From assembly GCA_965227035.1 (NCBI GenBank), contig OZ245724.1, positions 62,001-126,000 on the forward strand: a stretch of DNA of 64,000 nt. The letters are read 5' to 3'. The DNA is from CBDDFQ01 sp965227035 (lineage in GTDB: Bacteria; Pseudomonadota; Gammaproteobacteria; Burkholderiales; Burkholderiaceae_C). Below are positions 26,405-35,034 of the stretch, piece by piece. The notes beneath the pieces are model-generated. The model was given only the letters and a program-made list of their open reading frames with translations. It was not told the DNA's origin and ran no database searches. A program made the translations under genes and the position numbers. Positions within the stretch are counted from its first letter, which is position 1; each line of letters opens with the position of its first letter.

Positions 26405-27211
26405 ATGAAAGCCGCTCTGTCGTTGGTCTATGAATTCCTGAGGCTTCAGCTCGGGCTGGATCCACGCCGTTTCGTCCGCTCGATTTCCGGCGTGCCTCGG
26501 TACTGGAAAGGGCTTTCGTACTTCAGAAAAAACTATTCCGGAAAGATTACTCTTCGGCCTTTTATCCATGACTGGAACGAGGCGGCCGGAGACAGCACCA
26601 GCGAATATTTTCTTCAGGATCTCTATGTCGCACGACTTATTCACGAGCGCAATCCGCAGCGGCATGTTGACATTGCCTCGCGTGTCGACGGCTTTGTTGC
26701 ACACGTCGCAAGTTTTCGAGAGATAGAAGTCTTCGATATCAGGCCCTTGCAGAACGCAGTGCAAGGCATTGTTTTCAAAACCGTAGACATGACGAGTTTG
26801 CCCTTGGCTTATGAGGCTTACAGCGACTCGGTGTCGTGCCTGCATGCGCTGGAGCATTTCGGTCTGGGGAGATACGGTGATCCGCTCTCGGTAACCGGGA
26901 GTGAAGACGGCTTGGCGTCTATCGCAAAAATAGTGAAACCGGGCGGTACTCTTTATCTTGCAGTTCCTATCGGGCTGGAAAGGATCGAGTTCAATGCCAA
27001 TCGAGTTTTCGATCCGCGTTCGATGGTTCGGCTGGCGGGTCTGCACGGTCTGAATCTAAAGGCATTCGCGTGGATAGATGGCGGGGCCTTGTCCGTATCT
27101 GAGCAGTCCCACGAGGAATCAGATATTCATCGATTGAGCGAGCAGCATTACAGCCTCGGAATTTTCACTTTCATCAGACCGCAAGACAGGGTGGGAGTGC
27201 CTGCAAATTGA
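26405..27211 (+). CDS. DUF268 family protein, methyltransferase-like
   Basis: Protein of the DUF268 family, 268 residues, function not established. The family hallmark is present as SCLHALEHFGLGRYGDPLSV at about residues 140-159. The surrounding pattern (HVDIASRVDGFVAHVASF, VFDIRPL, IVKPGGTLYLAVPIG) has the layout of a SAM methyltransferase with a weak motif I. A sugar-modifying role is plausible because DUF268 genes are common in polysaccharide loci, but none is proven here. The stop overlaps the TTG start of the fucosyltransferase gene. Confidence 0.8.
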   Translation: MKAALSLVYEFLRLQLGLDPRRFVRSISGVPRYWKGLSYFRKNYSGKITLRPFIHDWNEAAGDSTSEYFLQDLYVARLIHERNPQRHVDIASRVDGFVAHVASFREIEVFDIRPLQNAVQGIVFKTVDMTSLPLAYEAYSDSVSCLHALEHFGLGRYGDPLSVTGSEDGLASIAKIVKPGGTLYLAVPIGLERIEFNANRVFDPRSMVRLAGLHGLNLKAFAWIDGGALSVSEQSHEESDIHRLSEQHYSLGIFTFIRPQDRVGVPAN

Positions 27212-28098
27212 TCATAGTGAAGATTTTCGGCGGCCTGGGAAATCAGATGTTTCAGTACGCTGCAGCGCGCGCCTTGGCGTTGCGCAGAGGAGCCGCGCCG
27301 GACGATTTGAAGCTCGACACTTCCATGTACGAAGCGCACCGAATGCACAATGGTTTCGAGTTGCGTAACGTCTTTGGCATCGACGCATCTGAAGCCAATT
27401 CTGGTGACCTGTACCGCGCACTTCGCTGGCAGGCGCTTGGGCCGATACGCGACCTATTGCTAAGGCCGCGACTGGCAGGGCTCAGGAAACGGGCGATGGT
27501 GGTCGAACCCCACTTCAACTATTGGGCCGGTCTGAACGAAGTTCCATCCGATGTATTTTTGTCCGGCTACTGGCAGAGCGAAAAATACTTTTCCGATTTC
27601 GCGCCCCAGATTCGCCGTGATTTTGAGTTTTCCGAGCCGGACACCGTGATCAACAAAGATTTGCTCCGGAACATCCATTCAACTCATTCGGTCAGCGTGC
27701 ACGTTCGGCGCGGCGATTACGTGTCGGATTCTGCCGCCAACAAAGTACACGGAACATGCACACCAGACTATTACCAGCGCGCGATCGCGATGGTCGACAG
27801 TCGAACCAGCGATGCGCATTTCTTTGTTTTTTCCGATGACATTGCCTGGGTAAGGAGCGCGATCGATTTCGGAAGTCGCGCAACCTTCGTGAGCCACAAC
27901 ACAGGATCGGACAGCTTTCGCGACATGCAGTTGATGGCGGCCTGTCGCCAACATATCGTGGCGAACAGCTCTTTCAGCTGGTGGGGTGCATGGCTCGATC
28001 CTCGCCCCGACAAAGTCGTCATGGCTCCACGAACATGGTTCGCATCGGAGAAGCTGGACACGCGCGATCTCGTGCCTGCCGACTGGATCAGGCTATGA
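27208..28098 (+). CDS. Alpha-1,2-fucosyltransferase (GT11)
   Basis: GT11 fucosyltransferase that uses GDP-L-fucose, 296 residues. The start is a TTG at 27208 overlapping the DUF268 stop (TTGA). It gives the N-terminus (M)IIVKIFGGLGNQMFQYA, exactly where family members begin. The GT11 donor motif HVRRGDYVSDSA starts at H165. Later motifs FFVFSDDIAWV and VANSSFSWWGAWLDP are also typical. It fits the manC-gmd-fcl genes upstream, which supply its donor. Its stop overlaps the ATG of the next glycosyltransferase (ATGA). Confidence 0.93.
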   Translation: MIIVKIFGGLGNQMFQYAAARALALRRGAAPDDLKLDTSMYEAHRMHNGFELRNVFGIDASEANSGDLYRALRWQALGPIRDLLLRPRLAGLRKRAMVVEPHFNYWAGLNEVPSDVFLSGYWQSEKYFSDFAPQIRRDFEFSEPDTVINKDLLRNIHSTHSVSVHVRRGDYVSDSAANKVHGTCTPDYYQRAIAMVDSRTSDAHFFVFSDDIAWVRSAIDFGSRATFVSHNTGSDSFRDMQLMAACRQHIVANSSFSWWGAWLDPRPDKVVMAPRTWFASEKLDTRDLVPADWIRL

Positions 28099-28907
28099 CG
28101 TCCGACGCGATGACTTTCTCAAATGCTTCGCCGCTTGTGACAGTGATCATTCCGATCGACCGGATGACGCCCTATTTCGAGGGCGCGTTCTCGAGCATCG
28201 TCGACCAGACGTTTTCCGATTGGGAATTGATCGTCGTCGCCAATGGATGCTCGGACGTCGACTTCGAAGCTATTGGTCGTCACCTTGCTTCGGAATCGCG
28301 TGCCAGCCTGATACGAACCGAAATTCACAGCGTGGCTCACGCGATGAATCTCGGCGTCCATCATTCGCGCGGTTCGCTGATTGCCAGAATGGACGCGGAC
28401 GATGTGTCGCTGAACAATCGACTGCAAGTGCAGGTCGATCTGATGAAAGATGCGGCCTTGACTGTCGTCTCGAGCTCGTGCGTGATCATCAACGCCGCAG
28501 GAGAAGTCATGAACCGGGATCCGTTATCGGAACTGTCGCACGAAGAGCACATGAGTGCGCTGCCTCTTTTGTGCTGCATCGTGAGTCCCAGTTCGATGAT
28601 TCGTCGACAGTGCTTGATGGACGTAGGTGGGTTCAGCTTCGGACGGTACTGCGAGGACTACGACTTGTGGCTGCGAATCTTGCGAGAGATTCCGAATGCG
28701 AAATTTCTTCGCATTGCGACGCCTTTGATCAAGTATCGGCGTCACGCGACGCAGGCGTCTTCGGCTAAAAACATGCGGGCGTTTCGTGCGTATGGATTCA
28801 CGCTGAAATTGAGAGAGTTTTTTCTGACGGGTCGCCCGAAATTCTTGTTGGGGGCAATCACGCCCGCAAGAATCTCGCTTCGTTTTCTTGTTTCTGGCAA
28901 ACGATGA
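28095..28907 (+). CDS. GT2 glycosyltransferase
   Basis: GT-A fold family 2 transferase, 270 residues from the ATG at 28095 that overlaps the fucosyltransferase stop. An upstream extension of the same frame only shadows that gene. Motifs: LVTVIIPIDRMTPYFEGAF (an unusual IDR in place of the common YN), VANGCSD, and SLIARMDADDVSLNNRL as the acidic metal site. The acceptor-side segment VGGFSFGRYCEDYDLWLR carries the catalytic-base position. The stop overlaps the next GT2 start by 4 bp. The sugar added is unknown. Confidence 0.85.
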   Translation: MTSDAMTFSNASPLVTVIIPIDRMTPYFEGAFSSIVDQTFSDWELIVVANGCSDVDFEAIGRHLASESRASLIRTEIHSVAHAMNLGVHHSRGSLIARMDADDVSLNNRLQVQVDLMKDAALTVVSSSCVIINAAGEVMNRDPLSELSHEEHMSALPLLCCIVSPSSMIRRQCLMDVGGFSFGRYCEDYDLWLRILREIPNAKFLRIATPLIKYRRHATQASSAKNMRAFRAYGFTLKLREFFLTGRPKFLLGAITPARISLRFLVSGKR

Positions 28908-29764
28908 CAAACGTTCCCGCTTGTGCGCCGGTCAGCGTGGTGATCCCGTATTTCAATGCGGACTCCACTATCGAGCGTGCTCTGGATTCGATCGCAGCCC
29001 AATCACTGCTTCCGTTCGAGGTCATCGTGGTCGATGACGCGAGCAATTCGAACGCGGTAACTGCTCTCATCGAGGCAGCGTCGAAGTGTCAAGCTTTTCC
29101 AATAAGAGTATTGCGTCAGGAAAAAAATCGAGGCGCGGCGTCAGCTCGAAATCGTGGATGGAACGAAGCGAGCCAGGAATACATTGCATTTCTTGATTCG
29201 GACGATTCCTGGCATCCAGAAAAAATTCTGCTGCAGACTCGGTTCTTCGAAGGGCATCCGGAGGTTTCGCTGTGCGCTCATGATTACTGCATCGGCCAAA
29301 TGGGGTCACCGTGGGAGGTCGTCGAAGATTCGACGAATCTTTTTTCGAGTTCACTCGTCATTACCGCTCAGCAGCTTCTTGTTAAAAATCGATTCGTCTC
29401 TCCTTCTGTAATGCTCCGGCGTTCCATACCGTTGCGATTTCAGGAAGAGCAGCGTTACATGGAAGACCATCTGTTGTGGACTCGCATCGCGATCGCCGGC
29501 TTCAGGATTGCGTATCTGCCTTTGCCGCTGACAAGACTACACAAAAATATTATTGGCGAAAGCGGCTTGAGCGCGCAGCTGATTCCAATGCAAATGGCCG
29601 ATGCAAAGAATTATTGGAAGCTGTACGCAGAGGGGTCGATAGGCTTGTTCAGCACGCTCATGTTCACGGGTTTTTCGTTTGCGAAATTTCTCAGGCGACT
29701 TCTTATCGTTGCGCGGCAGCGCACGCAAGCGTCTCGGGCGGCGCGCGGAAGCCAAAGCAATTGA
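28904..29764 (+). CDS. GT2 glycosyltransferase
   Basis: Another family 2 transferase, 286 residues. Clear motifs: VSVVIPYFNADSTIERAL, EVIVVDDASNSN, ENRGAASARNRGWNEA-type segment at about 85-100, and YIAFLDSDDSWHPEKI with the acidic motif. MEDHLLWTRIAIAG is at the base position. The hydrophobic stretch near 250-270 may tether it to the membrane. Joined by overlaps at both ends: ATGA with the previous gene, TTGA with the next. Confidence 0.86.
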   Translation: MTNVPACAPVSVVIPYFNADSTIERALDSIAAQSLLPFEVIVVDDASNSNAVTALIEAASKCQAFPIRVLRQEKNRGAASARNRGWNEASQEYIAFLDSDDSWHPEKILLQTRFFEGHPEVSLCAHDYCIGQMGSPWEVVEDSTNLFSSSLVITAQQLLVKNRFVSPSVMLRRSIPLRFQEEQRYMEDHLLWTRIAIAGFRIAYLPLPLTRLHKNIIGESGLSAQLIPMQMADAKNYWKLYAEGSIGLFSTLMFTGFSFAKFLRRLLIVARQRTQASRAARGSQSN

Positions 29765-30636
29765 CGCGCCTCCTCATCACCGGCGCCAACGGCTTCATCG
29801 GCCGCAACCTCCACGCCCGCGCACTCCTCGACCCCCAATGGAACGTCGTCCCAGCCACCCGAGCCCAGACCGGTGCAATTAACGAATCCACCGACTGGAC
29901 CTCATTGCTCGATGGTGTGGACGTCGTCATCCACACCGCCAACCTTGCGCACTCGAATCACCCGGCCAATGAAGTGCACCGAGTCAACGTCCTCGGCACG
30001 AAAAATCTTCTCGATCAATCCGTCCGCGCTGGCGTGTCGCGCTTCATCTACATCAGCTCCATCAAGGCGAAATCCGAAGAGCACGACGCCTATGCCGATT
30101 CGAAAGCGGCGGCGGAGCAGGTGCTGCGATCGCAGCCCGCCGATCGAGCGGTGCCGTATGTGATCGTGCGCCCGCCTCTGGTTTACGGTCCGGGCGTATC
30201 GGGAAATTTCGCGCGTCTCTCGCGGGCCATTGCGTCCGGCAAACCGGTTCCGCTAGGCGCCATAGACAACCGACGCGGATTCATCGGCGTGGACAACCTG
30301 GCGGATTTTTTGTTGACCTGTGCGGTGCACCCGAACGCGGTGAATCAGGCGTTCGCTGTGTCGGACGGGCGGGATGCGTCGGTCGGCGATTTTGCGCGTG
30401 CCATTGCCAAAGCCGCAACCGATGCGACTGGCGTGAAGACGCGAATCGTGAATATGCCCGAATGGATGCTTCGCCTTGCAGGCACCCTCACCGGCAAGCG
30501 TGACACGATCTCCAAGCTCTGCGACGATTTGCCGGTGGACATAACCCTCGCTCGCGACCTGCTTGACTGGAATCCGCCTTATTCGTTGGCGGAAGGCATG
30601 GCGCGCTGTTTCGAAGCCGGCCGGGAAGTCTCATGA
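29761..30636 (+). CDS. SDR-family nucleotide-sugar 4-reductase/epimerase (WbpV/WreQ-like)
   Basis: Extended SDR of 291 residues. The start is the TTG at 29761 overlapping the previous stop (TTGA). It gives the expected N-terminus TRLLITGANGFIGRNL. The active-site Ser and the Tyr-Lys motif appear in RFIYISSIKAKSEEHDAYADSK. Together with the small phosphoglycosyltransferase and the 4,6-dehydratase that follow, it matches the trio known from QuiNAc-initiated O-antigens (reductase, QuiNAc-1-P transferase, UDP-GlcNAc 4,6-dehydratase). The predicted reaction is therefore 4-reduction of UDP-4-keto-6-deoxy-GlcNAc. A C4 epimerase giving FucNAc is the alternative. Confidence 0.82.
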   Translation: MTRLLITGANGFIGRNLHARALLDPQWNVVPATRAQTGAINESTDWTSLLDGVDVVIHTANLAHSNHPANEVHRVNVLGTKNLLDQSVRAGVSRFIYISSIKAKSEEHDAYADSKAAAEQVLRSQPADRAVPYVIVRPPLVYGPGVSGNFARLSRAIASGKPVPLGAIDNRRGFIGVDNLADFLLTCAVHPNAVNQAFAVSDGRDASVGDFARAIAKAATDATGVKTRIVNMPEWMLRLAGTLTGKRDTISKLCDDLPVDITLARDLLDWNPPYSLAEGMARCFEAGREVS

Positions 30637-31205
30637 GCGGTGTCATGAAGCGCACCTTCGATCTGGTTTGCGCGCTCGCACTGTCCGTGATACTCATCAT
30701 TCCGATTGCGCTCGTGTTCATAGCAGTGCGCCTGACTTCGGCAGGGCCGGCAATTTACTGGTCGGACCGCGTAGGTATCCGCAACACAATTTTCCGGATG
30801 CCGAAGTTCCGGACCATGCGGCTAGACACTCCTGCAGTCGCGACGCATTTGTTGCCGGATCCCGATCAATTTCTGACGCCTATCGGGGGCACATTACGCA
30901 AGACAAGCCTCGATGAGTTGCCACAACTCTGGAGCATTCTTGTTGGCGACATGAGCTTTGTCGGACCGCGTCCTGCGCTGTTCAATCAGCACGATCTGGT
31001 GGCATTGAGAACCGCCAGAGGCGTACACGAGTTGGTGCCCGGACTGACCGGCTGGGCGCAGATCAACGGCCGCGACGAATTGCCGATTCCGGACAAGGTC
31101 GCTCTCGACGCCGAGTATCTTGCGAGAAGGTCGTTCTGGTTCGATATCAAAATCCTGTTCTTGACATTCTGGAAAGTGGTGCGCCGCGAAGGCGTGACAC
31201 ATTAA
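30633..31205 (+). CDS. Small initiating sugar-1-phosphate transferase (PglC/WreU-type)
   Basis: Minimal phosphoglycosyltransferase, 190 residues: one N-terminal membrane segment (residues 8-30) and the catalytic sugar-transferase domain without the large N-terminal membrane part of WbaP. Motifs: MPKFRTMRLDTPAV, LRKTSLDELPQLWSILVGDM with the catalytic Asp-Glu pair, FVGPRPALFNQ, and a VPGLTGWAQINGRDEL close. It transfers a sugar-1-phosphate, here probably QuiNAc-1-P or a related acetamido sugar, to undecaprenyl phosphate. It is the second initiating enzyme in this window; the other is at 17612-19075. It overlaps the reductase gene by 4 bp. Confidence 0.88.
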   Translation: MSGVMKRTFDLVCALALSVILIIPIALVFIAVRLTSAGPAIYWSDRVGIRNTIFRMPKFRTMRLDTPAVATHLLPDPDQFLTPIGGTLRKTSLDELPQLWSILVGDMSFVGPRPALFNQHDLVALRTARGVHELVPGLTGWAQINGRDELPIPDKVALDAEYLARRSFWFDIKILFLTFWKVVRREGVTH

Positions 31206-31214
31206 TGCGCCAAT

Positions 31215-33158
31215 ATGACTGATTCCGCGACATCCACGGCCATGAAAGAGCTCACGCGAAAACGCACCGTGCTGCACTGGCCCCGTCGCGTGAAGCAGCT
31301 GGTGGTCATGGGCATCGACGTGTCGCTGGCTGTGCTGGCGATGTGGCTGGCCTTCAGCTTGCGGTTCGACGAGCCGAATTGGCCTGCCACGACCGGTCAA
31401 TGGATCGCGTACGGACTGGCGCCGCTGCTCGTCATTCCTATCTTTGTTCGTTTCGGCTTGTACCGAGCCATCTTCAGATATTCGAGCGCGGCCGCTTTCG
31501 TCACGACCGTGCGTGCGGTAGCGCTTTATGCGCTCGTTCTTTTTGCGATCCTGGTCGTTCTTCGCTTGCCTCTCGTACCACGCAGCGCCGGCCTAACCCA
31601 ACCCATATTCTTTCTCGTCCTGGTCGGATCCAGCCGCGCTGTCGCACGCTTCCTGCTTTCCGGACTAGGCGAATCCACCCTGCAAAGCAAAGAGCGCCTC
31701 CTCATCTACGGCGCCGGCGAAACCGGCGCACAAGCCGCAACAGCCCTATCTGCATCCGCCAACTTCACCGTGCTCGGATTCATAGACGACGACATCTCCA
31801 AGATCGGGCGCAGCATCAACGGACTCACGGTTTTTGCGCCGTCGGACGTCGATCGCGTTGTGAAGGCCAATCGCATTACCGACATTCTTCTTGCATTGCC
31901 GCGCGCGACCCGTGAGCGCCGAAGGGAAATCATCGAGAGCCTGCGGTCGCTGCCGGTTCACACGCGCACAGTGCCCGGTATTGGCGATCTCGCGACCGGG
32001 CGGGTCACGGTGCAGGATTTCCAGGAGCTGGATATCGAGGATGTGCTGGGGCGACATCCGGTGGCGCCCGACGGCGCATTGCTAGCCAAAAACATCTCCG
32101 GAAAAACAGTGCTGGTGACCGGCGCGGGCGGCAGCATCGGATCGGAACTATGCCGGCAGATCGCGCTTCAGCGGCCCGAGATGCTGCTGCTGCTCGATCA
32201 TGCCGAGTTCAATCTGTACGCGATTCACCGTGAATTGCAGGCGTTGTGCGAGGCCGCAGGTGTTGCGACCAGGCTGGTTCCGCTGCTTGCAAGCGTCGGC
32301 AACGCCACGCGAATCGATCAGATCTTTGCTGCCTACAAGCCGCAGACGGTGTACCACGCAGCCGCCTACAAACATGTGCCGATGGTCGAGCACAACGCCG
32401 CCGAAGGTGTCGCCAACAACGTGGTGGGCACGCAAATCGTCGCGTCTGCAGCCATGGCGCACGGCGCAGCCAACTTCGTTCTGGTCTCGACCGACAAGGC
32501 GGTCCGACCGACGAACATCATGGGTGCCACGAAGCGAGTCGCCGAGATGGTGTTGCAAGCCATGTCGGATTCGTCATCCTCGGATTCCACCTGTTTCTGC
32601 ATGGTCCGATTCGGCAACGTGCTCGACTCCAGCGGCAGTGTCGTGCCGCTGTTCCGTCAGCAGATCGCATCGGGCGGTCCGGTAACGGTCACACACCCCG
32701 AGGTGACCCGTTATTTCATGATTATTCCCGAGGCTGCGCAGCTGGTCATCCAGGCGGGTGCCATGGCTTCCGGAGGCGAAGTGTTCGTGCTCGACATGGG
32801 CGAGCCTGTGCGCATCCTCGATCTGGCCCAGCGAATGATCGAGCTGTCCGGACGAAGGGTTCGTTCTCCGGAGCATCCAGACGGCGATGTCGATATCGCA
32901 ATCGTCGGGTTGCGCCCCGGCGAGAAGCTCTACGAAGAGCTCCTGATAGGCGACAACCCCACGCCGACCTCGCATCCGCGAATCATGAAGGCTCGGGAAG
33001 ATTTCCTGCCCATGAGCGCCTTGAACCAGAAGCTGGCCGATCTGAGCCGCGCGATCGCTGCCAACGATGTGGTCGCGCTTCGGGCAATTCTCGAGACGGT
33101 CGTGTCGGGTTATGTGACCTCGTCGGAAATCGTCGATCACGTGAGCCGCGCGAACTAG
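31215..33158 (+). CDS. UDP-GlcNAc 4,6-dehydratase, membrane-bound WbpM/CapD type
   Basis: Large inner-membrane SDR of 647 residues. Four N-terminal membrane helices (about 25-150) are followed by a nucleotide-binding-like domain (LLIYGAGETGAQAA) and the catalytic SDR domain with LVTGAGGSIGSELCRQIA at about residue 300. The usual Tyr of the catalytic triad is Met in this subgroup. Here STDKAVRPTNIMGATKR gives Met436 and Lys440, the known SMK arrangement of WbpM. It converts UDP-GlcNAc to UDP-4-keto-6-deoxy-GlcNAc, the precursor of QuiNAc and FucNAc. It ends the polysaccharide run; a 168-bp gap separates it from argB. Confidence 0.92.
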   Translation: MTDSATSTAMKELTRKRTVLHWPRRVKQLVVMGIDVSLAVLAMWLAFSLRFDEPNWPATTGQWIAYGLAPLLVIPIFVRFGLYRAIFRYSSAAAFVTTVRAVALYALVLFAILVVLRLPLVPRSAGLTQPIFFLVLVGSSRAVARFLLSGLGESTLQSKERLLIYGAGETGAQAATALSASANFTVLGFIDDDISKIGRSINGLTVFAPSDVDRVVKANRITDILLALPRATRERRREIIESLRSLPVHTRTVPGIGDLATGRVTVQDFQELDIEDVLGRHPVAPDGALLAKNISGKTVLVTGAGGSIGSELCRQIALQRPEMLLLLDHAEFNLYAIHRELQALCEAAGVATRLVPLLASVGNATRIDQIFAAYKPQTVYHAAAYKHVPMVEHNAAEGVANNVVGTQIVASAAMAHGAANFVLVSTDKAVRPTNIMGATKRVAEMVLQAMSDSSSSDSTCFCMVRFGNVLDSSGSVVPLFRQQIASGGPVTVTHPEVTRYFMIIPEAAQLVIQAGAMASGGEVFVLDMGEPVRILDLAQRMIELSGRRVRSPEHPDGDVDIAIVGLRPGEKLYEELLIGDNPTPTSHPRIMKAREDFLPMSALNQKLADLSRAIAANDVVALRAILETVVSGYVTSSEIVDHVSRAN

Positions 33159-33326
33159 CGCGATAGAGCCAGACGGACGGCTGCAAGTGGCTTGAAACGT
33201 TACTGATAATTTCCTGAATGATTCTGTAGCCTTCATGGGCGACAATGCGCCAAATCCGAATTCGGGAACCGAATGGTTCGCGAAGTCTTTTCATCCGATT
33301 CAAAAGTCATCGAGAAGCCGACCACC

Positions 33327-34217
33327 ATGACAGACGTTCTGAAGATCGATCCGCGCGACAAGGCCGAGATTCTTGCGCAGGCCTTGCCCTACATCCGCAA
33401 GTTCCATGGCAAGACCATCGTCATCAAATACGGCGGAAACGCGATGACCGACCCGTCGTTGCAGGCCGATTTCGCGGAAGACGTGGTGCTTCTCAAACTG
33501 GTGGGCATGAATCCGGTGGTCGTTCACGGCGGCGGTCCGCAAATCGAAACTGCGTTGAATCGCCTCGGCAAAAAAGGCGAGTTCGTGCAGGGCATGCGGG
33601 TCACCGATGCGGAAACCATGGAAGTCGTCGAGTGGGTTCTGGCTGGCGAAGTCCAGCAGGACATCGTCGGTCTGATCAACCAGGCTGGTGGCAAGGCAGT
33701 TGGTTTGACCGGCCGCGACGGCGGCCTGATTCGCGCTCGTAAACTGCGAATGGCTGATAACAAGGATCCGTCCATCGTTCACGACGTGGGCCAGGTTGGC
33801 GACATCGTCGCGATCGATCCCAGCGTCGTGAAGGCGCTGCAGGACGACGCGTTTATCCCGGTCATCAGCCCGATCGGCTTCGGCGAGGAAAACGAGAGCT
33901 ACAACATCAACGCCGACGTCGTCGCGTCCAAGCTGGCGATCATCCTGAAAGCCGAAAAGCTCATGCTGCTGACGAACACTCCCGGCGTGCTCGACAAGGC
34001 CGGCAAGTTGCTGACCGATCTTTCCGCTCGCGAAATCGACGAACTATTTGCCGATGGCACCATCTCCGGTGGCATGCTCCCGAAAATCGCGGGTGCGCTC
34101 GAATCTGCCAAGAGCGGCGTCAACGCTGTTCACATCATCGACGGCCGCGTCCCGCACGCGATGCTGCTCGAAATACTCACCGATCAAGCCTACGGCACGA
34201 TGATTCGCTCGCACTGA
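33327..34217 (+). CDS. argB: Acetylglutamate kinase
   Basis: Second enzyme of arginine synthesis: phosphorylates N-acetyl-L-glutamate with ATP in the cytoplasm. The ATG at 33327 with GAGAAG about ten bases upstream gives 296 residues, as expected. An earlier GTG-type start (33273) is possible but adds a non-homologous tail. Motifs: KTIVIKYGGNAM for ATP, VVVHGGGPQIETALN for the substrate, and SYNINADVVASKLAIIL near the nucleotide site. The N-terminal helix before the kinase core (residues 1-25) is the sort found in hexameric, arginine-inhibited enzymes; inhibition is inference. Confidence 0.95.
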   Translation: MTDVLKIDPRDKAEILAQALPYIRKFHGKTIVIKYGGNAMTDPSLQADFAEDVVLLKLVGMNPVVVHGGGPQIETALNRLGKKGEFVQGMRVTDAETMEVVEWVLAGEVQQDIVGLINQAGGKAVGLTGRDGGLIRARKLRMADNKDPSIVHDVGQVGDIVAIDPSVVKALQDDAFIPVISPIGFGEENESYNINADVVASKLAIILKAEKLMLLTNTPGVLDKAGKLLTDLSAREIDELFADGTISGGMLPKIAGALESAKSGVNAVHIIDGRVPHAMLLEILTDQAYGTMIRSH

Positions 34218-34236
34218 GCGTCGATTCATCCCGGAG

Positions 34237-34264
34237 ATCGCGCGCGCGACTTGGCTCGCGCGAT
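34237..34264 (+). terminator. GC-rich hairpin after argB
   Basis: ATCGCGCG at 34237-34244 pairs with CGCGCGAT at 34257-34264 across a 12-base loop, 20 bp after the argB stop. Only a short pyrimidine-rich stretch follows, not a long T run. It is therefore a weak terminator or a processing stem before the two-component genes. Confidence 0.4.
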
Positions 34265-34310
34265 TCTTCCTGTCGTCCATCGTTCTTTCATCACTCTCTT
34301 TTTTTAATTT

Positions 34311-35018
34311 ATGCGCTTGTTGTTAGTCGAAGACGACGTCATGGTCGCCAGCGGGATCAAACTCGGTCTGACCGATGCCGGATATGCGGTCGATTGGGTG
34401 GGAACCGCGGAGCGCGCACTCGAGGTGCTGCGCGATGAAACCTTCGATGGCGCAATCATCGATATCGGACTTCCTGGAATGGATGGGCTGGAGCTGACCC
34501 GGCAAATGCGCCTGCCGAGCATGGCGACGCCGTCCATGCCGGTGTTGATCCTGACTGCGCGGGACGGACTCGGAGACCGGGTGCAAGGCCTCGATCTGGG
34601 TGCCGACGACTACATGATCAAGCCGTTCGAATTGCCCGAGTTGCTGGCCCGATTGCGAGCGCTGCTGCGCCGGTCCCAGGCTGCGACGTCTGCGGTTCTG
34701 AGCTTCGGGCCGCTGGAACTCGACGTGGCCCAGCGACGCGCTTACGTGCGCACCGGCGAAGACGGGTACGAAGCGACGCGATACATCGATCTCGGGCCGC
34801 GCGAATGGACGGTGATGGAGTACCTGCTGATCAATGCACCCAAGCCCGCCAGCAAGGAAAAGCTGCTGCAGGCGCTAACCGGATGGGATCGCGAGATCAC
34901 GCCGAACGCGGTCGAGGTGTACATCTCGCGTCTGCGCGGCAAGCTCGAGCCCTACGGCATTGCACTGCGCTCCATTCGCGGATTCGGCTACCGCCTCGAA
35001 TTGCACGAATTCGCTTGA
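34311..35018 (+). CDS. OmpR-family response regulator (TctD/QseB-like)
   Basis: Two-component response regulator, 235 residues. The receiver domain (1-120) has the acidic pocket in LLLVEDD, the phosphorylation site D51 in AIIDIGLPGMDG, the Thr of LILTARD and the Lys in DYMIKPFELPEL. The C-terminal winged-helix domain (about 135-230) includes REWTVMEYLL and the recognition helix EVYISRLRGKLEP. The sensor-kinase gene begins 16 bp downstream, so the two are one operon. The pair is closest in layout to TctD/TctE, but no tricarboxylate transporter genes are adjacent, so the signal is unknown. Confidence 0.92.
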   Translation: MRLLLVEDDVMVASGIKLGLTDAGYAVDWVGTAERALEVLRDETFDGAIIDIGLPGMDGLELTRQMRLPSMATPSMPVLILTARDGLGDRVQGLDLGADDYMIKPFELPELLARLRALLRRSQAATSAVLSFGPLELDVAQRRAYVRTGEDGYEATRYIDLGPREWTVMEYLLINAPKPASKEKLLQALTGWDREITPNAVEVYISRLRGKLEPYGIALRSIRGFGYRLELHEFA

Positions 35019-35034
35019 GGCCGATTCATCTCCG

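Noticed and set aside
33159..33326. Promoter for argB around TTGAAA near 33192
   Set aside because: No convincing -10 hexamer stands at 16-18 bp, so it was not listed as a feature.
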